64,000 bases of DNA from an uncultured Eggerthellaceae bacterium. GTDB taxonomy: Bacteria; Actinomycetota; Coriobacteriia; Coriobacteriales; Eggerthellaceae. The stretch is taken from contig CAKTTY010000005.1 in NCBI GenBank assembly GCA_934617065.1, positions 73,233 to 137,232 on the forward strand, written 5' to 3'. Both the position numbers and the translations under genes were made by a program. This document shows, piece by piece, positions 1 through 8,926 of this stretch (positions are counted from its first letter, which is position 1; each line of letters opens with the position of its first letter). The notes under the pieces were generated by a model. It did not search any database. It saw only the letters and a list, made by a program, of their open reading frames with translations, and had not been told where the DNA came from.

Positions 1-1562
1 CTGCCTTTACCGTGGTAACGGGCGAAACAGGCACGGGTAAAACCGCTCTGTTGAATGCGCTGAAGATCCTGGTCGGCGAGCGCGCCGGCGCGTCATTTGT
101 GCGCGAAGGCTGCGAAGAGCTCCAGGTGGAGGGCCGTTTTCTTGGCGAAGGATGCGGGGAAGATGGCGTGGTGGCTGCACGCCGCATCGGCGCACAAGGG
201 CGCAGCCGCGTTTCTATTGACGGTTCACTTGCTTCGGTGAAGGAGCTTGCCGGCGGCTTGGGCCAGACGGTCGACCTTTGCGGGCAGCACGAACATCAGC
301 GCTTGCTTTCGCCGACTTATCAGCGTGCTTTGCTCGACGAATGGGGCAAAGAAGAAATCAGTGCGCCGCTGGAGGCGTATCGAGCATGTCTTTCTGCGGC
401 AAACGGTGCGTCTGCCGAGCTTGTTCGTTTGCAAGAATTGGAATCGGCCGATGCTGTTGAGCTTGACAGGGCACGCTTCGCTTTAGAGCAGATCGGCAAA
501 GCGGATCCCCAGGAAGGTGAGTACGAAGAGCTCATCGAGCGTATGCCTCGCCTGGAAAACGCCGAAATGCTGGTCCATGAAGCCATGTCTGCTCAGCGCA
601 ATCTAACAGGGTCGGGCGGTGCAGTGGAATCGCTCGAGTCTGCATTGGGGTCTCTTGAGCGAATCGCGGCGGTGGACTCTTCCGTTGAATCCGTGTTGGA
701 GCCTGTGCGCGAAGCGTTCTTTTCGCTGGAGGATGTGGGTCGCGATTTGGCGACGTACAAAGATGGCGTCGATTTCCCCCAGGAAGAGCTGGAGGCGGCG
801 CAAGACCGCATCGCCGAATTGCAAGGTCTTATGCGGGGCTTCGGTCCGCGTATGGAAGATGTGTTGGCGCAGCGCGCCGAAGCAGAGGCGAAAATTCGCG
901 AATACGATGGGCGCGACGAGCTTATCTCCCGGGCTCGAAAGAAGCGTGATGCGGCGGAATCGGCGCTTGCCGATGTGGCGCGTGCCTTGGCGGAAGCTCG
1001 TGGCAGGGTTATTCCTCGTTTTATTGATGCCGTCCAAGCCCAGATGGCTCGCTTGGAAATGAAGGGCGCACGTCTCGAGGCAAGTATTACGGATCTGCCG
1101 CGTGGGCAGTGGGACACATGGGGCTCGCAGTCTTTCGAGTTCCTTTTTGCCGCTGGTGAGGGCCTTAGTGCTCAGCGGCTCGGCAAAATTGCTTCGGGCG
1201 GTGAAATGAGCCGCGTGATGCTTGCCCTGAAGGTTGCATTGGGTGAATGCGACCAGGTGGACACCCTGGTGTTTGACGAGATCGATGCTGGTGTGGGCGG
1301 CAGTACCGCTCGTGCGCTTGGTGCCGTTCTTCGCGATTTGGCAAAAACCCATCAGGTCATTGTGGTAACGCACCTTCCCCAAGTTGCCGTGTACGGCGAT
1401 ACCCATTATCTGGTAACGAAGTCCGATGATGCGTTGCCGCAAACCTGCTTGACCCCTGTTTCGGGCGATAGCCGGACGGCGGAAATTGCCCGTATGCTTG
1501 CCGGCGAGGTAAGCGAAACGTCTCTTGCCCACGCCGCCGAACTGCTTAGCGAGCAGGAGTAG
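1..1562 (+). CDS. recN: DNA repair ATPase RecN (5' end cut by window edge)
   Basis: SMC-like ATPase that acts on DNA double-strand breaks. The reading frame is already open at base 3, so the N-terminus is missing; about 519 codons remain, and E. coli RecN is 553 residues, so only some 25-35 residues are lost. The visible start has the Walker A motif GETGTGKT. The middle is charged, Glu/Ala/Arg-rich coiled-coil sequence. The C-terminal half has the ABC-type signature SGGEMSRV (about residue 398 of the visible part) and Walker B DEIDAGVGGSTA (about residue 425), followed by the switch histidine in VVTHLPQVA. Head motifs at both ends around a coiled coil are diagnostic of RecN. It is followed after 50 bp by nfo, a second DNA repair gene. 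Identity is secure. Confidence 0.96.
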   Translation, partial: AFTVVTGETGTGKTALLNALKILVGERAGASFVREGCEELQVEGRFLGEGCGEDGVVAARRIGAQGRSRVSIDGSLASVKELAGGLGQTVDLCGQHEHQRLLSPTYQRALLDEWGKEEISAPLEAYRACLSAANGASAELVRLQELESADAVELDRARFALEQIGKADPQEGEYEELIERMPRLENAEMLVHEAMSAQRNLTGSGGAVESLESALGSLERIAAVDSSVESVLEPVREAFFSLEDVGRDLATYKDGVDFPQEELEAAQDRIAELQGLMRGFGPRMEDVLAQRAEAEAKIREYDGRDELISRARKKRDAAESALADVARALAEARGRVIPRFIDAVQAQMARLEMKGARLEASITDLPRGQWDTWGSQSFEFLFAAGEGLSAQRLGKIASGGEMSRVMLALKVALGECDQVDTLVFDEIDAGVGGSTARALGAVLRDLAKTHQVIVVTHLPQVAVYGDTHYLVTKSDDALPQTCLTPVSGDSRTAEIARMLAGEVSETSLAHAAELLSEQE

Positions 1563-1612
1563 CCGGCTCTTGCTCCATCCTGTCATATGCAAGGCAAAGA
1601 AAAGGAGAATGC

Positions 1613-2488
1613 ATGTCCGAATATCAAGCCGTATTGCAGCAGCCGACAGATGGGCGCATGCCCGTTATCGGTTGTCACCTTTCTTCAGCTAAAGGGTATG
1701 CTGCAATGGCGAAAACGGCAGCCTCCATCGATGCCAACACGTTTGCGTTCTTCACGCGAAACCCGCGTGGTGGGAAGGCGAAAGCGATCGATGATGCTGA
1801 TGTGAAGGCGTTTGCGGAAGAGGCGGCGCTGGCGGGTATCGGTCGCATCGTTGCGCATGGTTCGTATACCGTGAACCCGTGTGCGGCGAAAGAACAGGTG
1901 CGCAGTTTCGCGTTCCGGGCGCTTGCCGAAGATTTGGCGCGAATGGAACGCACCCCAGGCCAGTTGTTCAACATTCATCCTGGCTCCCACGTGGGACAGG
2001 GAGCGGATGTGGGCATTGAGCTTATTGCCGAGGTCTTGAATACCGTATTGGCGCCCGAGCAGACTGCCACGCTTCTGTTGGAAACCATGGCGGGAAAGGG
2101 AAGCGAGGTGGGCCGCACCTTCGAGGAGCTGGCTGCCATCATCGATCGTGTTGAGCTCAACAGCCATCTGGGGGTTTGCCTCGATACCTGCCATGTATGG
2201 GATGCGGGGTATGACATTGCGAATGACCTGGATGGTGTGCTCGAGGAATTCGACCGCGTGATCGGGCTGGATAGGCTGCGTGCTTTGCACATTAACGACT
2301 CCCTCAACGAATGCGGCGCCCATAAAGATCGCCATGCGCGCATTGGCGAAGGCCGCATTGGCAAAGAAGCGTTGGCTGCCGTAGTGACGCATCCTCGGCT
2401 GTTGGGATTGCCCTGCATTCTGGAAACGCCGAACGAGCTGCCAGGCTATGCGGAGGAGATCGCATTTTTCCGTTCTTGCGTTGTGTAA
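1613..2488 (+). CDS. nfo: Endonuclease IV (AP endonuclease)
   Basis: Cleaves the phosphodiester bond 5' of abasic sites in base excision repair, using three zinc ions in a TIM barrel. The protein has 291 residues, the usual family size. Metal-binding family motifs are present in order: NIHPGSHVG near residue 120, LETMAGKGSE, CLDTCHVWDAGYD near 190, and HINDSLNECGAHKDRH from about 226, followed by IGEGRIG. The start ATG at 1613 has AAGGAG six bases upstream. It lies just downstream of recN, so the left edge is a small repair cluster, possibly one transcript. Identification rests on these motifs and is firm. Confidence 0.95.
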   Translation: MSEYQAVLQQPTDGRMPVIGCHLSSAKGYAAMAKTAASIDANTFAFFTRNPRGGKAKAIDDADVKAFAEEAALAGIGRIVAHGSYTVNPCAAKEQVRSFAFRALAEDLARMERTPGQLFNIHPGSHVGQGADVGIELIAEVLNTVLAPEQTATLLLETMAGKGSEVGRTFEELAAIIDRVELNSHLGVCLDTCHVWDAGYDIANDLDGVLEEFDRVIGLDRLRALHINDSLNECGAHKDRHARIGEGRIGKEALAAVVTHPRLLGLPCILETPNELPGYAEEIAFFRSCVV

Positions 2489-2604
2489 AACGATTGTTTA
2501 CCATGAACGAGTCTTATTAATTCCCCTTAACAGCATATTTGCAGGTGGCCTATTACGGGCGAAGTGTGCCTGCACGGTTATTCATTTCTTTTAAGGAGGA
2601 TCCA

Positions 2605-3291
2605 GTGAAATTCTTTCTGGACACTGCCGATCTCGATGAGATCGAAGAGGCAGCAAGCTGGGGTGCGTTGGCTGGCGTAACCACCAATCCGTCTTTGTAT
2701 TCTCGCATCGGCGGCAAGCTTGATGACTTCCACAACCACATCAAGCGCATCTGCGACATCGTTGGTCCTGATTGCCCCGTTTCCGCAGAATCCGTTGCTA
2801 TGACGCGTGAAGAGCTCATCACCGACGGTCGCGAGCTTGCCGCTATTGCTCCTAACGTTGTTGTGAAGATTCCCACCATGGTGGAGGGCCTTGCCGCAAC
2901 GCATGCACTCGCAGCCGAGGGCATTCCGGTGAACATGACGCTGTGCTTCAGCGTTCCTCAGGCCATCCTGGCCGCTCGCGCTGGTGCTCGCTACATCAGC
3001 CCCTTCATTGGTCGTTTTGACGACATCTCGGAAGACGGCCTCGATCAGGTTGCCAATATTGTTACTGCGCTGAACAACTACGACTTCACCTCCAACACCG
3101 TAAACGGTGAGCAGGTCGAGGTTATTGCGGCTTCTATCCGCAGCGCAAACCACGTTACCCAGGCAGCGTTGATGGGCGCCGATATTGCAACGGTTCCCTT
3201 TGGCGTGCTGAAGAAGATGGTTCAGCATCCGTTGACCGATCGTGGCCTTGAGGCGTTCCTCAGGGACTGGGAGAAAGTCCAGAACGCATGA
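2605..3291 (+). CDS. fsa: Transaldolase-like / fructose-6-phosphate aldolase
   Basis: Class I aldolase of the short transaldolase (TalC/FSA/MipB) family, 228 residues, shuttling three-carbon units in the non-oxidative pentose phosphate pathway. I chose GTG at 2605 because TTAAGGAGGA lies just upstream and the protein then begins KFFLDTADLDEI, the typical family start; the open frame extends further upstream without a good ribosome site. The family motif GVTTNPSL and the Schiff-base lysine in VVVKIPTM (about K88) are present, as are the conserved NMTLCFS and ISPFIGR segments. Whether the true activity is transaldolase or F6P aldolase cannot be decided from sequence alone. Its stop overlaps the rho start (ATGA), so the two are translationally coupled. 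Confidence 0.9.
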   Translation: MKFFLDTADLDEIEEAASWGALAGVTTNPSLYSRIGGKLDDFHNHIKRICDIVGPDCPVSAESVAMTREELITDGRELAAIAPNVVVKIPTMVEGLAATHALAAEGIPVNMTLCFSVPQAILAARAGARYISPFIGRFDDISEDGLDQVANIVTALNNYDFTSNTVNGEQVEVIAASIRSANHVTQAALMGADIATVPFGVLKKMVQHPLTDRGLEAFLRDWEKVQNA

Positions 3292-5369
3292 GTGATGCAG
3301 AAGTAGTCGAAGAGTCTGCGCCCGAGGAAAAAAAGCCGGCACGTACTACGCGTCGTCGTACGGCGAAGGCCTCCGACAAGCAGGAGGGAGCGGCTGCAGC
3401 GGCCGCGCCCTCCGATTCTGCTGAGGTAAAGCTTGCGGCTGCCGAGGCTTCTTCTCCGGAAGAAAAGCCCAAGCGCCGTAGGGCAAGCAGGAAGAAAGCC
3501 GAAGAAGCTCCTGCCGATACCGAAGCCGAGCAGAAGCCCAAGGCGGCGAAGCCCGCAAAGCCCAAGGCTGCTGAAAAGAAGGAAGAGCCTCAGGTTGAAT
3601 CTTCCGATTCGCAGAAGGGCGATGCTTCCTCTGAGGACGAGCCCAAACCAAGGCGAACCCGCACCCGATCCAGGTCGAAGGCCAAGACCGAAGAAACGCC
3701 TCAGGGCGAAAATGCGCAGGCAGCTCCCAAGCAGGAAGCTGAGCCTAAGCATGAAACAACTTCTGAACAGGCTTCTTCTGCCGATCAAGAGACTCCATCG
3801 AAGCAAAAGGATTCCTCGAAGCAGGAATCGGCTCCTTCTGAAGGGGCGGAAAAGCAAGAGTCCTCCGAACCCTCGGATGCTTCTGACGCTGCCGAAGAAA
3901 AGAGTTCCAGCGAACGTGAAGAGCGCGACGACCACAAGGGCCGTCGTCAGCGCAAACCCCGCCAACAGAGGGGCGGCGATCGCCAGAAGGGTGATCGAGG
4001 CGACCGCCAGAAGAACGATCGTTATCACAACAGCCGTCGCCAGCACCAGCAAAACCGTCGTGAGCCAGTTGCTCCTCAGGTTTCCAAGGAAGATCTCGCG
4101 AAACTCAAGGTTGTTGAGCTTCGCGAAAAGGCTCAGGAGTTGGAGATCGACTTCAAGGGCCTTAAGAAGGCAGAGCTTATCGAGGCAGTGTTTGCTGCCA
4201 GCATGAAGGCCGAGGGCTTTGAGGAGGTCAGCGGCATCCTTGATGTGCTTTCCGATGGCTATGGCTTCTTGCGCACGAGCGGCTATCTTCCCGGTGAAAA
4301 AGACGTCTATGTGGGCACTTCTACTATTCGTCGCAATCATCTTCGTAAGGGCGATTACCTTACCGGCCAAACGCGTCCAGCGCGTCCGAAGGAAAAGTTT
4401 GCCGCCCTTCAGCGCATTGATACCGTGAATGGGGTTCCGCTGAACGAGGTTGGCAAGCGTGTTCGCTTTGCTGATTTGACGCCGGTATTCCCTGACGAAC
4501 GCCTGGTGCTTGAGCACGGACGATCCTCTATCACTTCTCGAGTTATCGATCTGTGTGCGCCTATCGGCAAAGGTCAGCGTGGCCTTATCGTTTCGCCTCC
4601 CAAGGCGGGCAAAACCACGATTTTGAAGGATATCGCAGCATCCATTACGTCGAACAATCCCGAAGTGCATCTGATGTGCCTTCTGGTTGACGAGCGCCCC
4701 GAAGAAGTTACCGACATGGAGCGATCCATCCATGGCGAGGTAATTTCCTCGACCTTCGATATGCCTTGCGAAAACCACGTTGCGGTTTCCGAGATGGTTA
4801 TCGAAAGAGCAAAGCGCTTGGTGGAAAACGGGCAGGACGTTGTTATCCTGCTTGACTCGCTTACGCGTTTGGCGCGTGCCTACAACCTGGCGCAACCCGC
4901 ATCGGGCCGCATCCTTTCTGGCGGTGTCGATTCGACGGCGCTGTATCCGCCCAAGAAGTTTTTGGGCGCTGCCCGCAATATCGAGGGCGGCGGAAGCCTT
5001 ACCATCTTGGCATCGGCTCTTATTGAGACGGGCTCGAAGATGGATGAGGTTATCTTCGAGGAGTTCAAGGGTACCGGCAACATGGAAGTGAAGCTCGATC
5101 GCTCTTTGGCGGAGCATCGCATCTTCCCTGCAATCGATCCGGTTGCATCAGGCACCCGTCGAGAAGATCTGCTGCTTGATCCTCAGGAAGCGCCGCTCAT
5201 TTGGGCAGTGCGTCGCGTGCTTGCCAATCGCAATAACGTCGAGCGCGCCATGGACTCGCTTATCAAGTCGCTTAAGCAGACTAACGATAACCAGGAATTC
5301 CTGATGCGCGCCGCAAAAAAGGCGCAGCAGGGACGTCATTTCGACGAGAGCGGAACGATCGAAATCTAA
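3288..5369 (+). CDS. rho: Transcription termination factor Rho with long N-terminal extension
   Basis: Hexameric RNA-dependent ATPase that terminates transcription. It has 693 residues against about 419 in E. coli. The first roughly 265 residues are low-complexity Ala/Lys/Glu/Ser sequence ending in an Arg/Asp/Gln-rich stretch, as in many actinobacterial Rho proteins. After this come a Rho-N (SAP-like) domain from about 265, the cold-shock-type RNA-binding domain ([14 protein letters not shown], about 312), Walker A PPKAGKTT near 436, the segment [15 protein letters not shown], Walker [17 protein letters not shown], the Q-loop region [14 protein letters not shown] and the arginine-finger region [14 protein letters not shown]. 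The start ATG overlaps the aldolase stop by 4 nt. The basic/acidic extension probably adds RNA binding or phase behaviour (inference). Confidence 0.96.
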   Translation: MSDAEVVEESAPEEKKPARTTRRRTAKASDKQEGAAAAAAPSDSAEVKLAAAEASSPEEKPKRRRASRKKAEEAPADTEAEQKPKAAKPAKPKAAEKKEEPQVESSDSQKGDASSEDEPKPRRTRTRSRSKAKTEETPQGENAQAAPKQEAEPKHETTSEQASSADQETPSKQKDSSKQESAPSEGAEKQESSEPSDASDAAEEKSSSEREERDDHKGRRQRKPRQQRGGDRQKGDRGDRQKNDRYHNSRRQHQQNRREPVAPQVSKEDLAKLKVVELREKAQELEIDFKGLKKAELIEAVFAASMKAEGFEEVSGILDVLSDGYGFLRTSGYLPGEKDVYVGTSTIRRNHLRKGDYLTGQTRPARPKEKFAALQRIDTVNGVPLNEVGKRVRFADLTPVFPDERLVLEHGRSSITSRVIDLCAPIGKGQRGLIVSPPKAGKTTILKDIAASITSNNPEVHLMCLLVDERPEEVTDMERSIHGEVISSTFDMPCENHVAVSEMVIERAKRLVENGQDVVILLDSLTRLARAYNLAQPASGRILSGGVDSTALYPPKKFLGAARNIEGGGSLTILASALIETGSKMDEVIFEEFKGTGNMEVKLDRSLAEHRIFPAIDPVASGTRREDLLLDPQEAPLIWAVRRVLANRNNVERAMDSLIKSLKQTNDNQEFLMRAAKKAQQGRHFDESGTIEI

Positions 5370-5427
5370 TAAATGAGATTTCGGTTCGCGACGTGATCTG
5401 GCTGCGTTAGAGCATATCGTCATCGCT

Positions 5428-5470
5428 TATAATTACGAAAAAATGGAACCCTGCCGTTCGGTGGGGTTCC
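5428..5470 (+). promoter_or_regulatory. -10 box and 5'-UTR hairpin of sppA-metG transcript
   Basis: A perfect TATAAT lies at 5428-5433; no convincing -35 is seen. About 12 nt after it a hairpin begins: GGAACCC at 5445-5451 pairs with GGGTTCC at 5464-5470, with G-U pairs and a CCG/CGG inner stem closing a very small loop. If transcription starts near 5440, the mRNA would begin with this stem-loop, a typical arrangement for 5' stabilisation. No T-run follows on the + strand, so it does not look like a rho terminator. On the minus strand it would be followed by TTTTTT, but no minus-strand gene is nearby. Confidence 0.5.
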
Positions 5471-5506
5471 GCAGTGTTTACCTGTCTGTATTTATAGGGA
5501 GGGCAT

Positions 5507-6583
5507 GTGCCTCAAGAGCCATTATCTCAGCATCCGGGCGGACCCCAACCGCCAGTAGGGTATGAGCAGCCTGCGCCTCAGCCCCCGTTTGAGCAAGCGC
5601 CGCAATCTGCTGCGGCGGCAACCGTCTATCGGAAAGAGCCTCGCAAATCACGCGGGTGGATTGTGGCGCTCGTCGCAATTGTCGCGGTGTGTTTGGTGTC
5701 GGTTTTCGGCATTGTGTCCTGCACCTCGGCTATTGCCGGCCTGGGCGGATCAAGCTCCTACGACAGTGAGCCGCTGTTCCCGAACACGGTTGCGGTTATC
5801 GACATCGACGGCACCATTCAATACGACGGTACCACGAACAGTCCCGATGGCCTGAAGCAGCAGCTTGACGTAGCGGCAGACGATAGCAGGATCATTGCGG
5901 TGGTGCTGCGTGTGAACTCAGGCGGCGGTGTTGCCACGGCTGGTGAGGAAATGTCCACCTATGTGAAGGAATTCCGGGAGGACACAGGCAAACCAGTAGT
6001 GGTTTCGAGCGCTTCTACCAATGCGAGCGCCGCTTACGAGATATCCAGTCAAGCGGACTACATCTTTACGGCGCATACTACCGCCATCGGCGCAATCGGT
6101 ACGGCGATGCAGCTGGTCGATTATTCTGGCCTAATGAGCATGCTCGGTATCTCCACGGAAGACATCACTTCTGCCGAAAGCAAGGATTCCACCTACGGTA
6201 CGCGCAAGCTCACCGACGAAGAGCGAGCATACTATCAGGCTCAGGTAGACCAGATCAACGAAACGTTCATCCAAACTGTGGCTGATGGTCGTAATATGTC
6301 TGTCGACGAGGTGCGTGCTTTAGCTACGGGGCTCACGTTTACCGGCGATGACGCCGTGAAAAACGGTCTTGCCGACGAAATCGGCACAAAGGAAGATGCT
6401 ATCGAATACGCAGCTAAGCTTGCGGGACACGCATCCGATTACGAAACGGTGAATCTCAGGCAACATAGCTCGGACGATATTTCTACCCTGCTCGACCTGA
6501 TATCTGAAAATAAGTCTATTTCCGCTGATCAATTGGCTTCGGCGTTGAAGGAGTTGGAGAGCAATGGCTCCATCGCAAAATAA
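5507..6583 (+). CDS. sppA: Signal peptide peptidase SppA (short, S49 family)
   Basis: Membrane-bound serine/lysine protease that degrades cleaved signal peptides. It has 358 residues, the short single-domain form. The start is GTG at 5507 behind AGGGAGGG; an ATG two bases upstream is out of frame. A Pro/Gln-rich cytoplasmic N-terminus is followed by one membrane segment (about residues 48-72) and then the protease domain, with VLRVNSGGGVATAGEE, the nucleophile Ser in NASAAYE (S174) and the general-base Lys in AESKDS (K226). Their separation of 52 residues equals that of the B. subtilis SppA dyad (S147/K199). The usual AASGGYY context is altered to NASAAYE. The end overlaps metG by 20 nt. Confidence 0.93.
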   Translation: MPQEPLSQHPGGPQPPVGYEQPAPQPPFEQAPQSAAAATVYRKEPRKSRGWIVALVAIVAVCLVSVFGIVSCTSAIAGLGGSSSYDSEPLFPNTVAVIDIDGTIQYDGTTNSPDGLKQQLDVAADDSRIIAVVLRVNSGGGVATAGEEMSTYVKEFREDTGKPVVVSSASTNASAAYEISSQADYIFTAHTTAIGAIGTAMQLVDYSGLMSMLGISTEDITSAESKDSTYGTRKLTDEERAYYQAQVDQINETFIQTVADGRNMSVDEVRALATGLTFTGDDAVKNGLADEIGTKEDAIEYAAKLAGHASDYETVNLRQHSSDDISTLLDLISENKSISADQLASALKELESNGSIAK

Positions 6584-8597
6584 GAATGAACGTATCGAGT
6601 GGCCGAAGCGCGCCGTTGTAACGGCGGGCATGCCTTATGGCAACAAGTCTCTGCACTTCGGCCATGTGGGCGGCGTCTTTGTGCCTGCCGACTGCTATGC
6701 TCGCTTCCTCCGCGATCGCATCGGCTCCGAAAACGTGGTATTCGTCTCTGGCACCGATTGCTTCGGTTCTCCTATCGAAGAGGGGTATCGCAAGGAAGTT
6801 GAATCCGGTTCTTTCGAGGGAACTCTGGAAGACTATGTTCGTCGTAATCACGATCGCCAGAAGGCAACGCTCGATGCGTACGACATCAGTCTTGATGTGT
6901 ACGAGGGCAGCGGCCTCGGTCATTGCGGCGAAGTTCATCGCTCCATTTCTGCCGCCTTTGTGCAGCGTCTTCACGAAAAGGGATTCCTGCATTTGGAAAG
7001 CACTCTTCAGTTCTATGACGCTCAGGAAGGTATGTTCCTGAATGGCCGTCAGGTGGTGGGGCATTGCCCCGTGCAGGGCTGCAAAAGCGAAAAAGCCTAT
7101 GCCGATGAATGCGACCTGGGCCACCAGTACGACCCAGTTGATCTCATCAACCCGATTTCGTCGGTTTCGGGCACGGTGCCGGAAATGCGCGAGGTGCGTA
7201 ATTGGTACTTCGACCTGCCTGGCTTGTCCAACGTGGTCCGCGATTACGTTGATGCCCTGGAGGGCGATCCGCGCATTCGTCCCGTTGTCACCAAAACCAT
7301 CAAGGAATTTCTGGTTCCGCCCATCATTTACATCAAGGTGGAACTGCATGACAAATATCTGGAAATTGCAGACAAATTGCCTAAGCATGTGTATCGCGAT
7401 GCCGCCAAGGGTAAGCAGAGCTTTGAGATCGAATTCGAGAATATCTTCGATCGCGATAAAGCGCGTACCGTGTTGACTGATGCGAACATTCGCTTCCGAA
7501 CCGGTAAGGCATTGGTGCCATTCCGTATTTCCGGCAACGTTGAATGGGGCGTGCCTGTTCCTGAAATCGAAGGGGTGGACGGCCTCACGGTATGGTGCTG
7601 GCCCGAAAGTCTTTGGGCTCCGCTTTCCTTCACCATGGCGCGCAACGATGATCGCGGTCTTTCGCGCTCGGCATGGCGCTCTTTCTGGTGCAAAAAAGAC
7701 GCAACGGTGTATCAGTTCATTGGTCAGGACAACCTGTATTTCTATGGCGTTGCCCAGCCTGCATTGTTCGCCGCCCTTCAGGAAAAGCAACCCGTGGTTG
7801 CCGATGCCCCTGAAGGCGAATTGCAGCAGACGAAACTCATTGCCAATCACCATATCTTGTTTGGCGACAAGAAGGCTTCTTCCTCTGGCTCGGTGAAGCC
7901 GCCTACGGCAGACGAGCTTTTGGAGCATTACACCTCCGAGCAGCTGCGCGCTCATTTCCTCGCTTTGGCGCTTGACCAGAAATCGGTAGGGTTCAAGCCG
8001 AAAATCTTCGATCCTGACCCCGAAAAGCGCGAAGATCCGCGTGTTGCCGACCCTGCCTTGAAGGAAGGCGCGCTCCTTACTAAGGTATTCAACCGCCTTG
8101 CCCGTAGTTGTTTCTATGAGGCGGCAAAGAATTTTGAGGGATATATGCCCCTCGGTACGGTAACCACTGAGGTACTTGCCAAGGTGAATAAAACCATGCA
8201 CAAGTACGAAGAGCTGATGTACCACGTCGACCTTCATTCCATCATGGCTTTGATGGACGAGTTCATCCGTTATGCCAATAAATATTGGTCAAGCGGCATT
8301 CGCGAAGCGGAGGCCAATGAGGATGCCGATGCTCGCCGTCAGGTATTGGTTGATTCGTTCTATCTGCTGCGTATCGCAACGTTGCTGATGCATCCGGTTG
8401 TCCCGCGTGGTACTGAGCGCATCTGCGACTATATGAATTTTGAGTTCGAAGACTTCTTCAGCTGGAATTATGATTTCGACAGCATGGAAGAGTTGTGCAA
8501 CGCTATGGAGCTTGACGAGCGCCGCCATCGCGTTCGCGACCTCCCTCCGCGCACCGACTTCTTCAAGTTCCATCCCAGTCAGATCAAGAAGAAATAG
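6564..8597 (+). CDS. metG: Methionyl-tRNA synthetase with divergent KMSKS loop
   Basis: Class I aminoacyl-tRNA synthetase, 677 residues. The HIGH-type motif reads HFGH (residues 31-34) in PYGNKSLHFGHVGG. A MetRS-type zinc knuckle with CPVQGC begins at C168, and the core phrase FIGQDNLYFY matches MetRS. The KMSKS loop is divergent: residues 437-442 read KASSSG, retaining only the first lysine and one serine. Downstream VFNRLARSCFYEA resembles the start of the anticodon-binding helical domain. There is no C-terminal tRNA-binding (EMAP/Trbp111) domain. The ATG at 6564 is preceded by GGAG and overlaps sppA, so the pair is coupled. Another class I ligase specificity cannot be fully excluded. Confidence 0.85.
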   Translation: MAPSQNKNERIEWPKRAVVTAGMPYGNKSLHFGHVGGVFVPADCYARFLRDRIGSENVVFVSGTDCFGSPIEEGYRKEVESGSFEGTLEDYVRRNHDRQKATLDAYDISLDVYEGSGLGHCGEVHRSISAAFVQRLHEKGFLHLESTLQFYDAQEGMFLNGRQVVGHCPVQGCKSEKAYADECDLGHQYDPVDLINPISSVSGTVPEMREVRNWYFDLPGLSNVVRDYVDALEGDPRIRPVVTKTIKEFLVPPIIYIKVELHDKYLEIADKLPKHVYRDAAKGKQSFEIEFENIFDRDKARTVLTDANIRFRTGKALVPFRISGNVEWGVPVPEIEGVDGLTVWCWPESLWAPLSFTMARNDDRGLSRSAWRSFWCKKDATVYQFIGQDNLYFYGVAQPALFAALQEKQPVVADAPEGELQQTKLIANHHILFGDKKASSSGSVKPPTADELLEHYTSEQLRAHFLALALDQKSVGFKPKIFDPDPEKREDPRVADPALKEGALLTKVFNRLARSCFYEAAKNFEGYMPLGTVTTEVLAKVNKTMHKYEELMYHVDLHSIMALMDEFIRYANKYWSSGIREAEANEDADARRQVLVDSFYLLRIATLLMHPVVPRGTERICDYMNFEFEDFFSWNYDFDSMEELCNAMELDERRHRVRDLPPRTDFFKFHPSQIKKK

Positions 8598-8628
8598 GTT
8601 TTCGAAGAGCCTCGTTACACCCGTCGGA

Positions 8629-8676
8629 CGCCGTGTTGCTCTTGGGGCAAAGATTTATCCCGGGAGCAACACGGTG
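8629..8676 (+). terminator. Long hairpin after metG
   Basis: CCGTGTTGCTC (8631-8641) pairs perfectly with GAGCAACACGG (8664-8674), and the stem extends inward through U-G and G-C pairs to about 19 bp with a loop near 8648-8657. The T-rich run comes only at 8701, so it may be a Rho-assisted end or an mRNA 3' protector rather than a classical intrinsic terminator. Confidence 0.5.
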
Positions 8677-8846
8677 GATTCGGCTTCGCGTGCGGGGTTC
8701 TTTTTGTTGTGCGGCCCTCTTTTCTCCGATAAAACCTTGTTCGATAGGGCGTTGTCTCTGAGTGCGGAAAAATATCGGTGTTCACAACTGTGGCCCCCCT
8801 GTTCGGTAGGGCGTTGTGAAGGAACAGGGAAGAAGGCCCCACATCC

Positions 8847-8874
8847 TTGCGAAAGCGCGCTTCTGCGCTATACT
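8847..8874 (+). promoter_or_regulatory. Promoter of rpmE
   Basis: TTGCGA at 8847-8852 and TATACT at 8869-8874, spaced by 16 bp, form a good sigma-70-type promoter ending about 50 bp before the rpmE start. It gives L31 its own transcript, independent of metG. Confidence 0.55.
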
Positions 8875-8926
8875 AAATAGGCTTATCTCGCCTTGGTCGG
8901 AAACCAAGGCATAGTAAGGAGAACCA

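Larger units (their letters stand above)
8598..8926 (+). other. Intergenic region metG-rpmE with hairpins and a direct repeat
   Basis: No convincing gene. It holds a long hairpin (8629-8676), a 20-bp direct repeat with two mismatches (8736-8755 and 8798-8817, both ending TAGGGCGTTGT), an inverted repeat TTCACAAC/GTTGTGAA (8781-8788, 8813-8820) enclosing part of the second copy, and the rpmE promoter. A T5 run at 8701-8705 follows the hairpin at a distance of about 24 nt. Confidence 0.6.

Noticed and set aside
3222..5117. 631-codon minus-strand frame opposite rho
   Set aside because: Shadow of rho; it is long because of the codon bias of the + strand, and it has no start context or recognisable domain.
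8440..8880. 146-codon + strand frame overlapping the end of metG
   Set aside because: It overlaps metG out of frame, runs through a hairpin and a promoter, and has no ribosome site.
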